NCBI GenBank assembly: GCA_009786275.1
Contig: WQTL01000372.1
Coordinates: 1-6,363 of the forward strand
DNA length: 6,363 nucleotides
Origin: Bacillota bacterium
Lineage (GTDB): Bacteria; Bacillota; Clostridia; Oscillospirales; Acutalibacteraceae
Direction of reading: 5' to 3'
Below, piece after piece: positions 1 to 6,313 of the stretch (within the stretch, counting starts at the first letter, position 1; every line of letters starts with the position of its first letter). The notes under the pieces were generated by a model that searched no databases, was not told where the DNA came from, and worked only from the letters and a program-made list of their open reading frames with translations. Made by a program: the position numbers and the translations under genes.

Positions 1-2321
1 TCCTTCCCGCCGATGGAGGCGATCCCGAGATCGAGCTGGGCCTGCATGGCCCCCAGCAGCGCCGCCAGTGGCTTGCCCCAGCGCTTCGGGTCCCCCGTCA
101 TGCGCTCGAAGTATTCCTGGAAGGTCAGATAGCACTGGTCCAATGGGCAGCCCGCCGCGGCCAGCTTGGCCACGCTTTCCACCACCGCGCAGTAGGCCCC
201 CCGGTAGGGGTCGCTTGCAGTCAAATATGGGTCGTAGCCGTACGCCATCACCGAGCAGGCGTCGGTCTCGCCGCCCTGCACCGGGATTTTCGCGGCCATC
301 ACCTGGCTGGGCGTACGCTGGTATTTCCCGCCGAAGGGCATGAGCACGGTCCCCGCGCCGATGGTGCTGTCAAATCGCTCGCTCAAGCCCCGCCTTGAGC
401 ACACCGCCAGGCTTCCGGCCAAATCGCGCAGGCGCCCTGCGAACGTGCCTTCATTGTGCATTGTGCATTGTGCATTGTGCATTGCAACATGCGCCTTCGC
501 ATGCTTCTCCGCGCCATTCGAATTGAGAAAGTTCCGGGCGACATCGACAATCACTTGCCCGTTCCACTTCATCACGAGCCTCGGCTCCGCCTGCACCTCG
601 GCCACGACCGTGGCCTCCAGGTTTTCGCTATCGGCCAGGGCGATGAAGCGTTCCGCGTCGCCCGCCTCGACGACGATTGCCATGCGCTCCTGGGATTCCG
701 AGATGGCAAGCTCCGTGCCGTCCAGGCCTTCGTACTTCTTCGGTACCGCGTCCAGGTCGATCACCAGGCCGTCGCACAGCTCGCCGATGGCGACCGACAC
801 GCCCCCCGCGCCGAAATCGTTGCAGCGCTTGATCATCGCCGCGGCGTCGGGGTTCCGGAACAGGCGCTGGAGCTTGCGCTCCTCGGGGGCGTTGCCCTTC
901 TGCACCTCGGCCCCGCAGGTCTCCAGGGAGCTGAGCGTGTGGGATTTCGAGGAGCCGGTGGCCCCGCCGCAGCCGTCGCGGCCCGTGCGCCCGCCCAGGA
1001 GGATCACCTTGTCGCCGGGCAGGGGAGCCTCCCTGCGCACCTGCGCCTGCGGAACGGCGGCAACCACCGCGCCGATCTCCATGCGTTTGGCGGCGTAGCC
1101 CGGGTGGTAGACCTCGTCCACCAGCCCCGTGGCAAGGCCGATCTGGTTGCCGTAGGAGGAATACCCTTGCGCCGCCGTGACGGTGATCTTGCGCTGGGGC
1201 AGCTTGCCGGGGAGGGTCTCCGCGGCGGTGGGGTCGGCAGCGCCCGTGACGCGCATGGCCTGGTAGACATAGCCCCGGCCCGAAAGCGGGTCGCGTATCG
1301 CGCCGCCGATGCAGGTGGCCGCCCCGCCGAAGGGCTCGATCTCGGTGGGGTGGTTGTGCGTCTCGTTCTTGAACAGGAACAGCCATTCCTCGGTCCGCTC
1401 GCCCCTGTCTCCTGTCTCCTGTCTCCTGACCTCTGTCCGCACCGTGCAGGCGTTGATCTCCTCGCTTTCGTCCAGGCGCTTCAACTGCCCGGTGTACTTG
1501 AGATAACGCATCGCCTGCGTCGCCAGCTCCATCAGGGTATCGGGCTTGGCCTCCCTGCCGAGCTCTTTTTTAATTTGCCGATAGCGCTCCCAGCTCTTTT
1601 GTGCCTTCGGGTCGTCGATCTGCACCTCGTCTAAGTGGGTCAAAAAGGTCGTATGCCTGCAATGGTCCGACCAGTATGTATCGATCATGCGTATTTCCGT
1701 CAGGCTGGGGTCGCGCCCCTCGGATTGGAAATACGCCTGGCAGAACTTTAGGTCGTCCAGGTCCATGGCCAGGGCGTATTCCTTCAGGAAACCCTCCAAA
1801 GCGCCGCTGTCCATGCCGGTGAACCCCGTGAGGGTATTCACCGGGGCGGGCGGCTCGGCCCGCATTCGCAGGGTGGCGGGCTTTTCGGGCCTGGCAAGGC
1901 GGCACTCCACCGGGTTAATCACGCTCTTGCGGATCGCCGCCATCTCCTCCACCGATACCTTGCCGGTGAGGGCGTAGACCTTCGCCGTGCGCACCAGCGG
2001 CCTTTGCCCGCCCGAGACGATCTGTATGCACTGGGCGCAGCTGTCCGCCCGCTGGTCGTACTGCCCGGGCAGGTATTCCACCGCGAAGGTGCTGTCCGCC
2101 GGTGGGAGTTCCTCATACACCAGGTCCGTCTGCGGCTCCGAGAACACCGTGGGCACGCATGTTTGCAGCAATTCTTCGCTGATGCCCTCCGCGTCGTAGC
2201 GGTTATAGACGGCAAGGCCGGTGAGGCCCTCCACGTGCAGCCGGGCGCGCCACTCCCGCAGCAGCGCCTGCGCCTCCATGTCGAAGCCCTCGCGGCGGCC
2301 TGTATAGATGCGGTGTACCAT
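1..2321 (-). CDS. purL: Phosphoribosylformylglycinamidine synthase (FGAM synthase), 3' end outside window
   Basis: This enzyme converts FGAR to FGAM with ATP and glutamine, the fourth step of cytoplasmic de novo purine synthesis. The frame is open from ATG 2321 to the window edge: 773 codons plus two bases. It resembles the single-chain clostridial type of about 1,240 residues, so I infer that the last third, including the glutamine amidotransferase domain, is missing. Visible signatures are EYLPGQYDQRADS near residue 82, the linker motif TYWSDHCRHTTF near 215, KNETHNHPTE at 318-327 with the conserved catalytic-region histidines, GGRTGRDGCGGATGSS near 443, NDFGAGGVS near 501, SESQERM near 541, MPFGGKYQ near 661 and FQEYFERMTGDPKRWGKP shortly before the edge. 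GGGAGG lies 8 bases before the ATG, and the NERD gene ends 47 bp upstream. Two heptamer repeats add residues near 299-306 and 614-623 without breaking the frame. Identification is firm; the C-terminal half is unseen. Confidence 0.97.
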   Translation of the reverse strand, partial: MVHRIYTGRREGFDMEAQALLREWRARLHVEGLTGLAVYNRYDAEGISEELLQTCVPTVFSEPQTDLVYEELPPADSTFAVEYLPGQYDQRADSCAQCIQIVSGGQRPLVRTAKVYALTGKVSVEEMAAIRKSVINPVECRLARPEKPATLRMRAEPPAPVNTLTGFTGMDSGALEGFLKEYALAMDLDDLKFCQAYFQSEGRDPSLTEIRMIDTYWSDHCRHTTFLTHLDEVQIDDPKAQKSWERYRQIKKELGREAKPDTLMELATQAMRYLKYTGQLKRLDESEEINACTVRTEVRRQETGDRGERTEEWLFLFKNETHNHPTEIEPFGGAATCIGGAIRDPLSGRGYVYQAMRVTGAADPTAAETLPGKLPQRKITVTAAQGYSSYGNQIGLATGLVDEVYHPGYAAKRMEIGAVVAAVPQAQVRREAPLPGDKVILLGGRTGRDGCGGATGSSKSHTLSSLETCGAEVQKGNAPEERKLQRLFRNPDAAAMIKRCNDFGAGGVSVAIGELCDGLVIDLDAVPKKYEGLDGTELAISESQERMAIVVEAGDAERFIALADSENLEATVVAEVQAEPRLVMKWNGQVIVDVARNFLNSNGAEKHAKAHVAMHNAQCTMHNEGTFAGRLRDLAGSLAVCSRRGLSERFDSTIGAGTVLMPFGGKYQRTPSQVMAAKIPVQGGETDACSVMAYGYDPYLTASDPYRGAYCAVVESVAKLAAAGCPLDQCYLTFQEYFERMTGDPKRWGKPLAALLGAMQAQLDLGIASIGGK
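452..484 (-). repeat. Heptanucleotide tandem repeat inside purL (CATTGTG, 4.7 copies)
   Basis: On the plus strand CATTGTG occurs four times exactly (452-479), followed by CATTG. In the purL frame it encodes about ten residues, from MHNAQ to CTMHN, at about 614-623. This lies between the NFLNSNGAEKH segment that closes the first synthase half and the AVCSRRGLSERFDS segment that opens the second, where homologues have a variable linker. Because 7 is not a multiple of 3, three units make 21 bp and seven residues, whereas gain or loss of one unit would shift the frame. The peptide has no resemblance to conserved PurL sequence. Confidence 0.95.
1404..1428 (-). repeat. Heptanucleotide tandem repeat inside purL (CCTGTCT, 3.6 copies)
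   Basis: On the plus strand CCTGTCT occurs three times exactly (1404-1424), followed by CCTG and then a degenerate ACCTCTG. On the coding strand it reads as AGGAGAC units and encodes RRQETGDR at residues 299-306. It lies just after NACTVRTEV and before GERTEEWLFLFKNETHNHP. From memory of the family, homologues have a short turn of a few residues there (of the VDVDGK kind). The frame checks out: GTC is followed by eight repeat codons and then GGC GAG CGG. The unit is unrelated in sequence to the heptamer at 452-484. Confidence 0.93.
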
Positions 2322-2368
2322 GGATGCTTCCTCCCTCTTTCGTTTGGGTGCTTGGGCGGCTGCTTTGT

Positions 2369-3019
2369 TCATGCGGATGCGCCGGCTTTTTTCTTTTCCA
2401 CAACCTTGCAATGCTCCTCTCTGCGGCGCGGCGAAGGGGCGGACAGCGGGCGCAGGTAGCCGTACAGCGTTTCAACGTCGTCGGCGGAAAGGCTGTTCCC
2501 CTGCGCTTTGGCGATGCGCGCGACGGTTTTCGGCAAATCCCGCAGGTGCACGACGACGTCGTTTGTCCACAGGTTCAGCTTTTTGAACTCGCATTGGTCG
2601 CCGAACGCTACGATGGGATGCAGCGGAACAGTTCCAAAGAAGGAGAGCGCCTGCCGCAGCGCCTGCATGTGGCAGAAATTTTGCCGCAGCGGGTTATAGG
2701 GCTGGTACCTCACGACCTCCCCGCGGTGATTCAGTACGCTATGCGTCCAGTACTTGTCTTTGGAGCTGCCGAATATCCACCCGGCGTAATCCTTGATTTC
2801 CAAGACATAAATGCCGGAGGTGTGGATAATCAGCAGGTCGATTTCCGTGTCTTCCACCTCGCCGCTCGCCTGCGCGGGCGATTTTGCCAGCAGGATGTTG
2901 CGTAATATCCTGCGCGGCGCGGGCAGGCCGGTCAACTCCATATAGGCGAGGAACTCCCCGCCCATGCCGCTTTCCCGCATCAGCTCGTCAACCATATGAG
3001 AAACGAGGGTGTCATCCAT
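2369..3019 (-). CDS. NERD-domain (nuclease-related) protein
   Basis: This 216-residue protein carries a NERD domain, a family proposed to have a PD-(D/E)xK nuclease fold. The pieces are visible in order: a GE pair at residues 21-22, PAPRRILRNILL at 34-44, TEIDLLIIHTSGIYVLEIKDY at 58-78 with D61, E74 and K76 as the probable metal-binding and catalytic set, and NPLRQN at 109-114, matching the family's usual NP...Q motif. No signal peptide or membrane segment is seen, so it is probably cytoplasmic. The tail from about 193 is charged and low in complexity. The ATG follows AAGGAAG by 8 bases, and no other start in frame looks better. Upstream is a broken MqsA-like gene, downstream purL. The substrate is unknown; a nucleic acid role is inferred from the fold only. 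Other NERD proteins include kinase or helicase domains, but none is present here. Confidence 0.9.
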   Translation of the reverse strand: MDDTLVSHMVDELMRESGMGGEFLAYMELTGLPAPRRILRNILLAKSPAQASGEVEDTEIDLLIIHTSGIYVLEIKDYAGWIFGSSKDKYWTHSVLNHRGEVVRYQPYNPLRQNFCHMQALRQALSFFGTVPLHPIVAFGDQCEFKKLNLWTNDVVVHLRDLPKTVARIAKAQGNSLSADDVETLYGYLRPLSAPSPRRREEHCKVVEKKKAGASA

Positions 3020-3038
3020 TTTGTATGCTTCCTTGCAT

Positions 3039-3269
3039 TTAAGCCGCTTTTTCGAGGTAACTCAAAACCGCGATTTCCGCCATGTCGTTGCGCGACACAT
3101 CCAGGATTTGCTCCAGCCGCCGCACGACCTCGCCGGAATAGACTGTTTCGCCGCGCTGGGCGCATTTCAAGCAGGGAACATTTTTCACGAGCACAACGGC
3201 GTCGCCGGTCTGCTCCGAGTGAATGGTTGAGGCCGGCTAAAGGTCTCCCTTACATAAAAAACAGGTCAT
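3039..3269 (-). pseudogene. Broken MqsA/YgiT-type zinc-finger antitoxin-like gene
   Basis: One frame of 76 codons runs from ATG 3269 to TAA 3041, interrupted by a single TAG at codon 11 (3237-3239). Before the stop it reads MTCFLCKGDL, the CxxC start typical of YgiT-type zinc-finger (MqsA N-terminal) proteins. After it come AVVLVKNVPCLKC and RGETVYSGEVVRRLEQILD, the family core, and an end in EIAVLSYLEKAA. The usual second pair CxxCGE appears here as CAQRGE, so one probable zinc ligand has become Arg (residue 39; TGC to CGC would suffice). Its ATG overlaps the purD TGA as ATGA, implying translational coupling. Family members are often antitoxins next to a small toxin, but no toxin gene is nearby, and no C-terminal helix-turn-helix is present. 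Two lesions in an otherwise well-kept frame suggest recent decay. A sequencing error or readthrough at the TAG is the alternative. Confidence 0.78.
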
Positions 3270-4546
3270 CCCGATCCCCCCGCTTCCATCGCCCGTCTCC
3301 CGATATCCCCCCGGCAAAACGCCCCTTCGAACGCAATCTTCCCGGCGGCCTCGTAGGCCCTTTCTACTGCCTCCGGCAGGCTCTCGCCCAGGGCGACCAC
3401 GTTCAGCACGCGCCCGCCCGCCGTGACGATCGTGCCGTCCTCCAGGCGTTTCGTCCCCGCGTGATAGACATACGCCCCCCCGGTCTCCCCGAACGTGATC
3501 GGGAACCCCGCGGCGTATTTCTCCGGGTACCCGCCCGAGGCCAGCACCACGCAGCAGGCGTGGCCGTCCTTCCACTGAATCTCCAGCCCGGCCAGCCGTT
3601 CCTCCCGGCAGGCCCGGAAAATCTCCAGCAAATCCGTCTCCAGCAGGGGGAGGATCGCCTGGCATTCCGGGTCGCCGAAGCGGCAGTTGTATTCGATCAC
3701 CTTCGGGCCGCCCGGCGTGAGCATCAGCCCGAAGTACAGGCAGCCCTTGAAGGGCTTGCCCTCTTTTTGCATCGCCGCAATCGTCGGTATAAATATTTCA
3801 TTCATGCAGCGCGCGGCGATTTCGGGCGTATAGAACGGGTTCGGGGCGATGACCCCCATGCCGCCGGTGTTGAGCCCCTCGTCGTTGTCCCGGGCGCGCT
3901 TGTGGTCCATGGAGCTCACCATGGGCACAACGGTTCTGCCGTCGGTGAAGCTCAGCACGCTCACCTCCGGCCCGGTCAGAAATTCCTCGATCACCACGCG
4001 GCTGCCGCTTGCGCCAAACTTGCCCTGCTCCATGATCTCCCGCACGGCGGCCTGGGCCTCTTCGCGGCTCTGCGCGATGATCACACCCTTGCCCAGCGCG
4101 AGGCCGTCGGCCTTGACGACCACCGGGTAAGTCTCATATGCGTCCAGGTATGCCAGCGCGGCCCGCGCGCCGCCGAACACCTCGTAGTCCGCCGTGGGGA
4201 TGCCGTACTTGCGCATCAAATCCTTCGAGAACACCTTGCTGCCCTCGATCTGCGCGGCGGCCCGGTCCGGCCCAAAGCAGGGGATGCCCATGGCCTCCAG
4301 GGCGTCCACCGCGCCCAAGCACAGCGGGTCGTCCGCGGCGGGCACGGCGAAGTCGATGCTTTTATCCGCGGCCCAATCGCAAATTTTCTCAATCTCCGTG
4401 GCCTTGATGCCCGGCACGCACTCGGCAATTTCCGCCATGCCGCCGTTGCCGGGGATGGCGTAGAGTTTCGTGACCGCCGGTTTTTTTGCCAAGGCCGCGC
4501 AGATGGCGTGCTCCCGCCCGCCGGAACCGATGAGTAACAGGGTCAT
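3266..4546 (-). CDS. purD: Phosphoribosylamine-glycine ligase (GAR synthetase)
   Basis: PurD joins glycine to 5-phosphoribosylamine using ATP, giving GAR, the second step of purine synthesis in the cytoplasm. The 426-residue length is normal. The N-terminal domain begins LLIGSGGREHA (3-13). The ATP-grasp domain shows GSKVFSKDLMRKYGIPTA (102-119), VVVKADGLALGKGV (142-155), EEFLTGPEVSVLSF (187-200) and the signature MDHKRARDNDEGLNTGGMG (213-231). Metal and ATP-site residues fall in VIEYNCRFGDPECQ (283-296), and ASGGYP (336-341) opens the C-terminal domain. The ATG is preceded by GGGAGGGG (4553-4560) at 6 bases. A 57-bp gap holding a 27-bp palindrome separates it from purH. Its stop overlaps the start of the broken zinc-finger gene. 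The Cys in GDPECQ, where many homologues have Thr, is a mild variant. No other function is likely. Confidence 0.98.
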   Translation of the reverse strand: MTLLLIGSGGREHAICAALAKKPAVTKLYAIPGNGGMAEIAECVPGIKATEIEKICDWAADKSIDFAVPAADDPLCLGAVDALEAMGIPCFGPDRAAAQIEGSKVFSKDLMRKYGIPTADYEVFGGARAALAYLDAYETYPVVVKADGLALGKGVIIAQSREEAQAAVREIMEQGKFGASGSRVVIEEFLTGPEVSVLSFTDGRTVVPMVSSMDHKRARDNDEGLNTGGMGVIAPNPFYTPEIAARCMNEIFIPTIAAMQKEGKPFKGCLYFGLMLTPGGPKVIEYNCRFGDPECQAILPLLETDLLEIFRACREERLAGLEIQWKDGHACCVVLASGGYPEKYAAGFPITFGETGGAYVYHAGTKRLEDGTIVTAGGRVLNVVALGESLPEAVERAYEAAGKIAFEGAFCRGDIGRRAMEAGGSG

Positions 4547-4562
4547 GCGTTTCCCCTCCCAA

Positions 4563-4589
4563 CTGTAGGGGCGGCATTCTTGCCGCCCG
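4563..4589 (-). repeat. 27-bp palindromic repeat, copy 1 (purH-purD gap)
   Basis: The core is a perfect 8-bp inverted repeat, GGGCGGCA and TGCCGCCC, around a 4-base loop (4569-4588). With its flanks it matches the copy at 6233-6259 in 26 of 27 bases; the single difference is in the loop. It fills half of the purH-purD gap and ends just before the purD Shine-Dalgarno. There is no T-run after the stem, so it is not a classical terminator. It resembles small dispersed REP-like hairpins of Firmicutes; it could stabilise the upstream mRNA or affect purD translation, both inferred. Confidence 0.85.
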
Positions 4590-4603
4590 AATTCTTTGCA
4601 CGT

Positions 4604-5779
4604 TTAGTGATGGAACAGCCTTAGCCCCGTGAAGCACATCACCATTCCCAGCCTGTCGCAGGCCTCGATCACCATGTCGTCGCGTATGCTCCCGCCCGGC
4701 TGCGCGACATACTTCACGCCCGAACGCGCAGCCCGTTCGATGTTGTCGCCGAAGGGGAAGAAGGCGTCGCTGCCCAGCGCCACGTCGTTGAAGCCCGCCA
4801 GCCAGGCGTCTTTCTCGTCTTTAGACAGTGGCTCCGGCTTCGATGTGAAGAAGTGTGCCCACACGTCCTCGCCCAGCACGTCCTCGGGGGCGGCGGAAAG
4901 GTAGACGTCGATGGCGTTGTCGGTGTTGGCGCGGCCCAGGTCCCCGCGCAGCGGCAGGGCGAGCACCTTCGGGTGCTGGCGCAGGTGCCACAGGTCGGCC
5001 TTGTCGCCGGCCAGGCGCGTGCAGTGGATGCGGCTCTGCTGCCCGGCCCCCACGCCGATGGCCTGCCCGTCCTTCACGTAGCACACGGAGTTCGACTGCG
5101 TGTATTTCAGCGCGATCAGCGAGATCAGCAAATCTCTCCGCGCGCTCTCCGGCAAATCTTTATTGCTTGTCACAATCTTATTTAATAAATCATTGTTGAT
5201 GGGAATCTCGTTGCGCCCCTGTTCAAATGTGATACCGAACACCTGCTTGCGCTCCTGCGGGGCGGGGGAGTACCCCGCGTCCACCTGCACGATGTTGTAG
5301 CCGCCCTTGCGCTTGGACTTGAGGATCTCGAAGGCCTCGTCGTCGTAGCCCGGTGCGATGATGCCGTCGCTGACCTCGTGCTGTATAAGCAACGCGGTGG
5401 ATTTGTCGCAGGTATCGCTCAGGGCGATCCAGTCGCCGAAGGAGCTCATGCGGTCGGCGCCGCGCGCCCGGGCGTAGGCGCAGGCCAGGGGGGTGAGCTC
5501 CAGCTCGCCCGTCCAGTACATGCGGCGCAGCGCGTCGCTCAACGGCAAGCCGACAGCGGCCCCGGCGGGGCTCACGTGCTTGAACGAGGCCGTGGCGGGC
5601 AGCCCCGTGGCGGCTTTGAGCTCCCGCACCAGCTGCCAGCCGTTGAGCGCGTCCAAAAAGTTGATGTACCCCGGCCTGCCGTTGAGGACCTCAATCGGCA
5701 AATCCGTGCCGTCCGCCATAAAGATTTTCGCCGGGCTCTGGTTCGGGTTGCAGCCGTACTTCAGTGTGAATTCGTTCAT
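4604..5779 (-). CDS. purH: Stand-alone AICAR formyltransferase (PurH C-terminal type, no IMP cyclohydrolase domain)
   Basis: The enzyme transfers a formyl group from 10-formyl-THF to AICAR to give FAICAR, the ninth step of purine synthesis. At 391 residues it covers only the formyltransferase part; the usual bifunctional PurH is over 500 and begins with an IMP cyclohydrolase domain that is absent here. Signatures are SFKHVSPAGAAVG (65-77) with the catalytic Lys67-His68 pair, RGADRMSSFGDWIALSD (106-122), EVSDGIIAPGY (135-145), NKDLPESARRDL (206-217), KYTQSNSVCY (225-234), GAGQQSRIHCTRLAGDKA (244-261), GSDAFFPF (336-343) and the ending LRLFHH. These match animal ATIC more closely than I would expect of E. 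coli PurH. The ATG overlaps the GNAT stop as ATGA, with GGGAGG 5 bases upstream inside the GNAT gene, so translation is probably coupled. The cyclohydrolase must come from another locus. Calling it purH follows common practice. Confidence 0.96.
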   Translation of the reverse strand: MNEFTLKYGCNPNQSPAKIFMADGTDLPIEVLNGRPGYINFLDALNGWQLVRELKAATGLPATASFKHVSPAGAAVGLPLSDALRRMYWTGELELTPLACAYARARGADRMSSFGDWIALSDTCDKSTALLIQHEVSDGIIAPGYDDEAFEILKSKRKGGYNIVQVDAGYSPAPQERKQVFGITFEQGRNEIPINNDLLNKIVTSNKDLPESARRDLLISLIALKYTQSNSVCYVKDGQAIGVGAGQQSRIHCTRLAGDKADLWHLRQHPKVLALPLRGDLGRANTDNAIDVYLSAAPEDVLGEDVWAHFFTSKPEPLSKDEKDAWLAGFNDVALGSDAFFPFGDNIERAARSGVKYVAQPGGSIRDDMVIEACDRLGMVMCFTGLRLFHH

Positions 5780-6213
5780 GCGTTCCTCCCAATGTCTTTC
5801 CTATAAGTCAATTTTTCGTTGTATTCAATCAGCGTATACCCCAGTTTCTCATAGCACGCGCGGGCGGCTGTGTTGTCCTTCGTCGTATGTATCCCCAGCC
5901 TTGCGAACCCCTTCTCCCGGGCGAATCGCTCGGCGTACTCCACGGCGAAGCGCCCCGCGCCTTGTCTTTGGTGCGCAGGGTGGATTGCCAGCATGCTGAT
6001 CCAAGCCATGTCCCCCTTCAGCCCGTTGAGCTTCACCCAGCCCATCGGTCTGTCTCCCCTGATAATGATAAAATTCGCCTCGTCGCGGTCGCGCAGGTTT
6101 TTGCGCAGCGCCGCCTGCGGTACATCCTCTATGTGCAGCGTATCCCGCAATAAGTCAATCACGAAGGCGATGTGCTCTTTTGCCATCGGCAAGACAAAAA
6201 ATTGTTCGTCTAT
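5776..6213 (-). CDS. GNAT-family N-acetyltransferase (start codon uncertain)
   Basis: This is a single-domain GNAT protein that should transfer an acetyl group from acetyl-CoA to an unknown amine. Numbered from 6213, it shows strand 1 as FFVLP (5-9), WVKLNGLKGDMAWISMLAIHP (59-79), the CoA-binding loop QRQGAG (82-87), and NTAARACYEKLGY (114-126) with the family's Asn and Tyr. The stop overlaps the purH start by 4 bp. The start is a puzzle. The frame is open to an ATG at 6297, but that lies upstream of the -10 box at 6283-6288 and could not be on this promoter's transcript. The best Shine-Dalgarno, GGAGGGG at 6219-6225, sits 5 bases before an in-frame ATA (6213), used here. ATG 6186 and TTG 6192 lack an SD and would cut into strand 1; TTG 6267 would translate through a hairpin repeat. 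Family is firm, substrate unknown, start low confidence. Confidence 0.85.
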   Translation of the reverse strand: MDEQFFVLPMAKEHIAFVIDLLRDTLHIEDVPQAALRKNLRDRDEANFIIIRGDRPMGWVKLNGLKGDMAWISMLAIHPAHQRQGAGRFAVEYAERFAREKGFARLGIHTTKDNTAARACYEKLGYTLIEYNEKLTYRKDIGRNA

Positions 6214-6218
6214 GCCAT

Positions 6219-6225
6219 CCCCTCC
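6219..6225 (-). promoter_or_regulatory. Probable Shine-Dalgarno of the GNAT gene
   Basis: GGAGGGG is the only strong ribosome-binding match between the predicted transcription start and the GNAT core domain. It abuts an ATG (6216-6218) whose frame stops after two codons (ATG GCA TAG) and precedes the in-frame ATA at 6213. It implies initiation near here, though which codon is used is unclear. Confidence 0.5.
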
Positions 6226-6232
6226 GTCCCCG

Positions 6233-6259
6233 CTGTAGGGGCGGCAATCTTGCCGCCCG
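6233..6259 (-). repeat. 27-bp palindromic repeat, copy 2 (operon leader)
   Basis: This has the same 8-bp GC-rich inverted repeat as copy 1 (6239-6258 here) with an ATCT loop on the plus strand, and 26 of 27 bases match copy 1. It lies in the predicted 5' leader, about 20 bases after the expected transcription start and a few bases before the GGAGGGG sequence, in the same orientation to the downstream gene as copy 1. It would fold in the leader RNA close to the initiation region. Confidence 0.85.
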
Positions 6260-6282
6260 CCATGCAAAAAACAATACACATC

Positions 6283-6311
6283 ATTATCGCACATCACGCC
6301 GAAAATGTCAA
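6283..6311 (-). promoter_or_regulatory. Sigma-A/sigma-70 promoter of the operon
   Basis: On the minus strand the -35 is TTGACA (6311-6306, full consensus), the spacer is 17 bp, and the -10 is GATAAT (6288-6283, one mismatch), preceded by a TGN extended -10. Transcription should begin near 6276 and run left through the GNAT, purH, purD, NERD and purL genes. No equally good promoter is seen in the shorter gaps, but a larger operon reading in from the right cannot be excluded. No purine riboswitch fold fits in the leader of about 60 bases. Any PurR-type operator would have to lie upstream or overlap; I do not recognise one. Confidence 0.85.
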
Positions 6312-6313
6312 GT

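Noticed and set aside
452..484. Short repeats as a CRISPR array
   Set aside because: The units are 7 bp, directly adjacent, with no spacers.
628..1386. 252-codon minus-strand frame beginning near the heptamer repeat, suggesting purL is frameshifted there
   Set aside because: Translating codon by codon through 1404-1428 shows the purL frame continues into KNETHNHPTE without a shift; the other frame is an overlapping shadow.
456..1634. 392-codon open frame on the plus strand opposite purL
   Set aside because: It is antisense to a clearly conserved purL frame. Its long open run follows from high GC and biased third codon positions, and the translation is rich in Arg, Ala, Gly, Leu and His with no recognisable domain.
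3237..3665. 142-codon minus-strand frame ending in MTCFLCKGDL
   Set aside because: Most of it is an out-of-frame shadow of purD. Only the last ten codons are meaningful, as the beginning of the broken zinc-finger gene.
2996..4537. 513-codon open frame on the plus strand opposite purD and the zinc-finger remnant
   Set aside because: Same antisense artefact: purD on the other strand has full family motifs, and this translation has none.
4563..4589. Intrinsic terminator between purH and purD
   Set aside because: The stem is stable but no T-run follows it in the direction of transcription, and purD has its own strong SD immediately after.
6226..6282. Purine riboswitch in the operon leader
   Set aside because: The leader between the predicted start of transcription and the GNAT gene is only about 60 bases and is filled by the 27-bp palindrome; no three-way junction pattern is visible.
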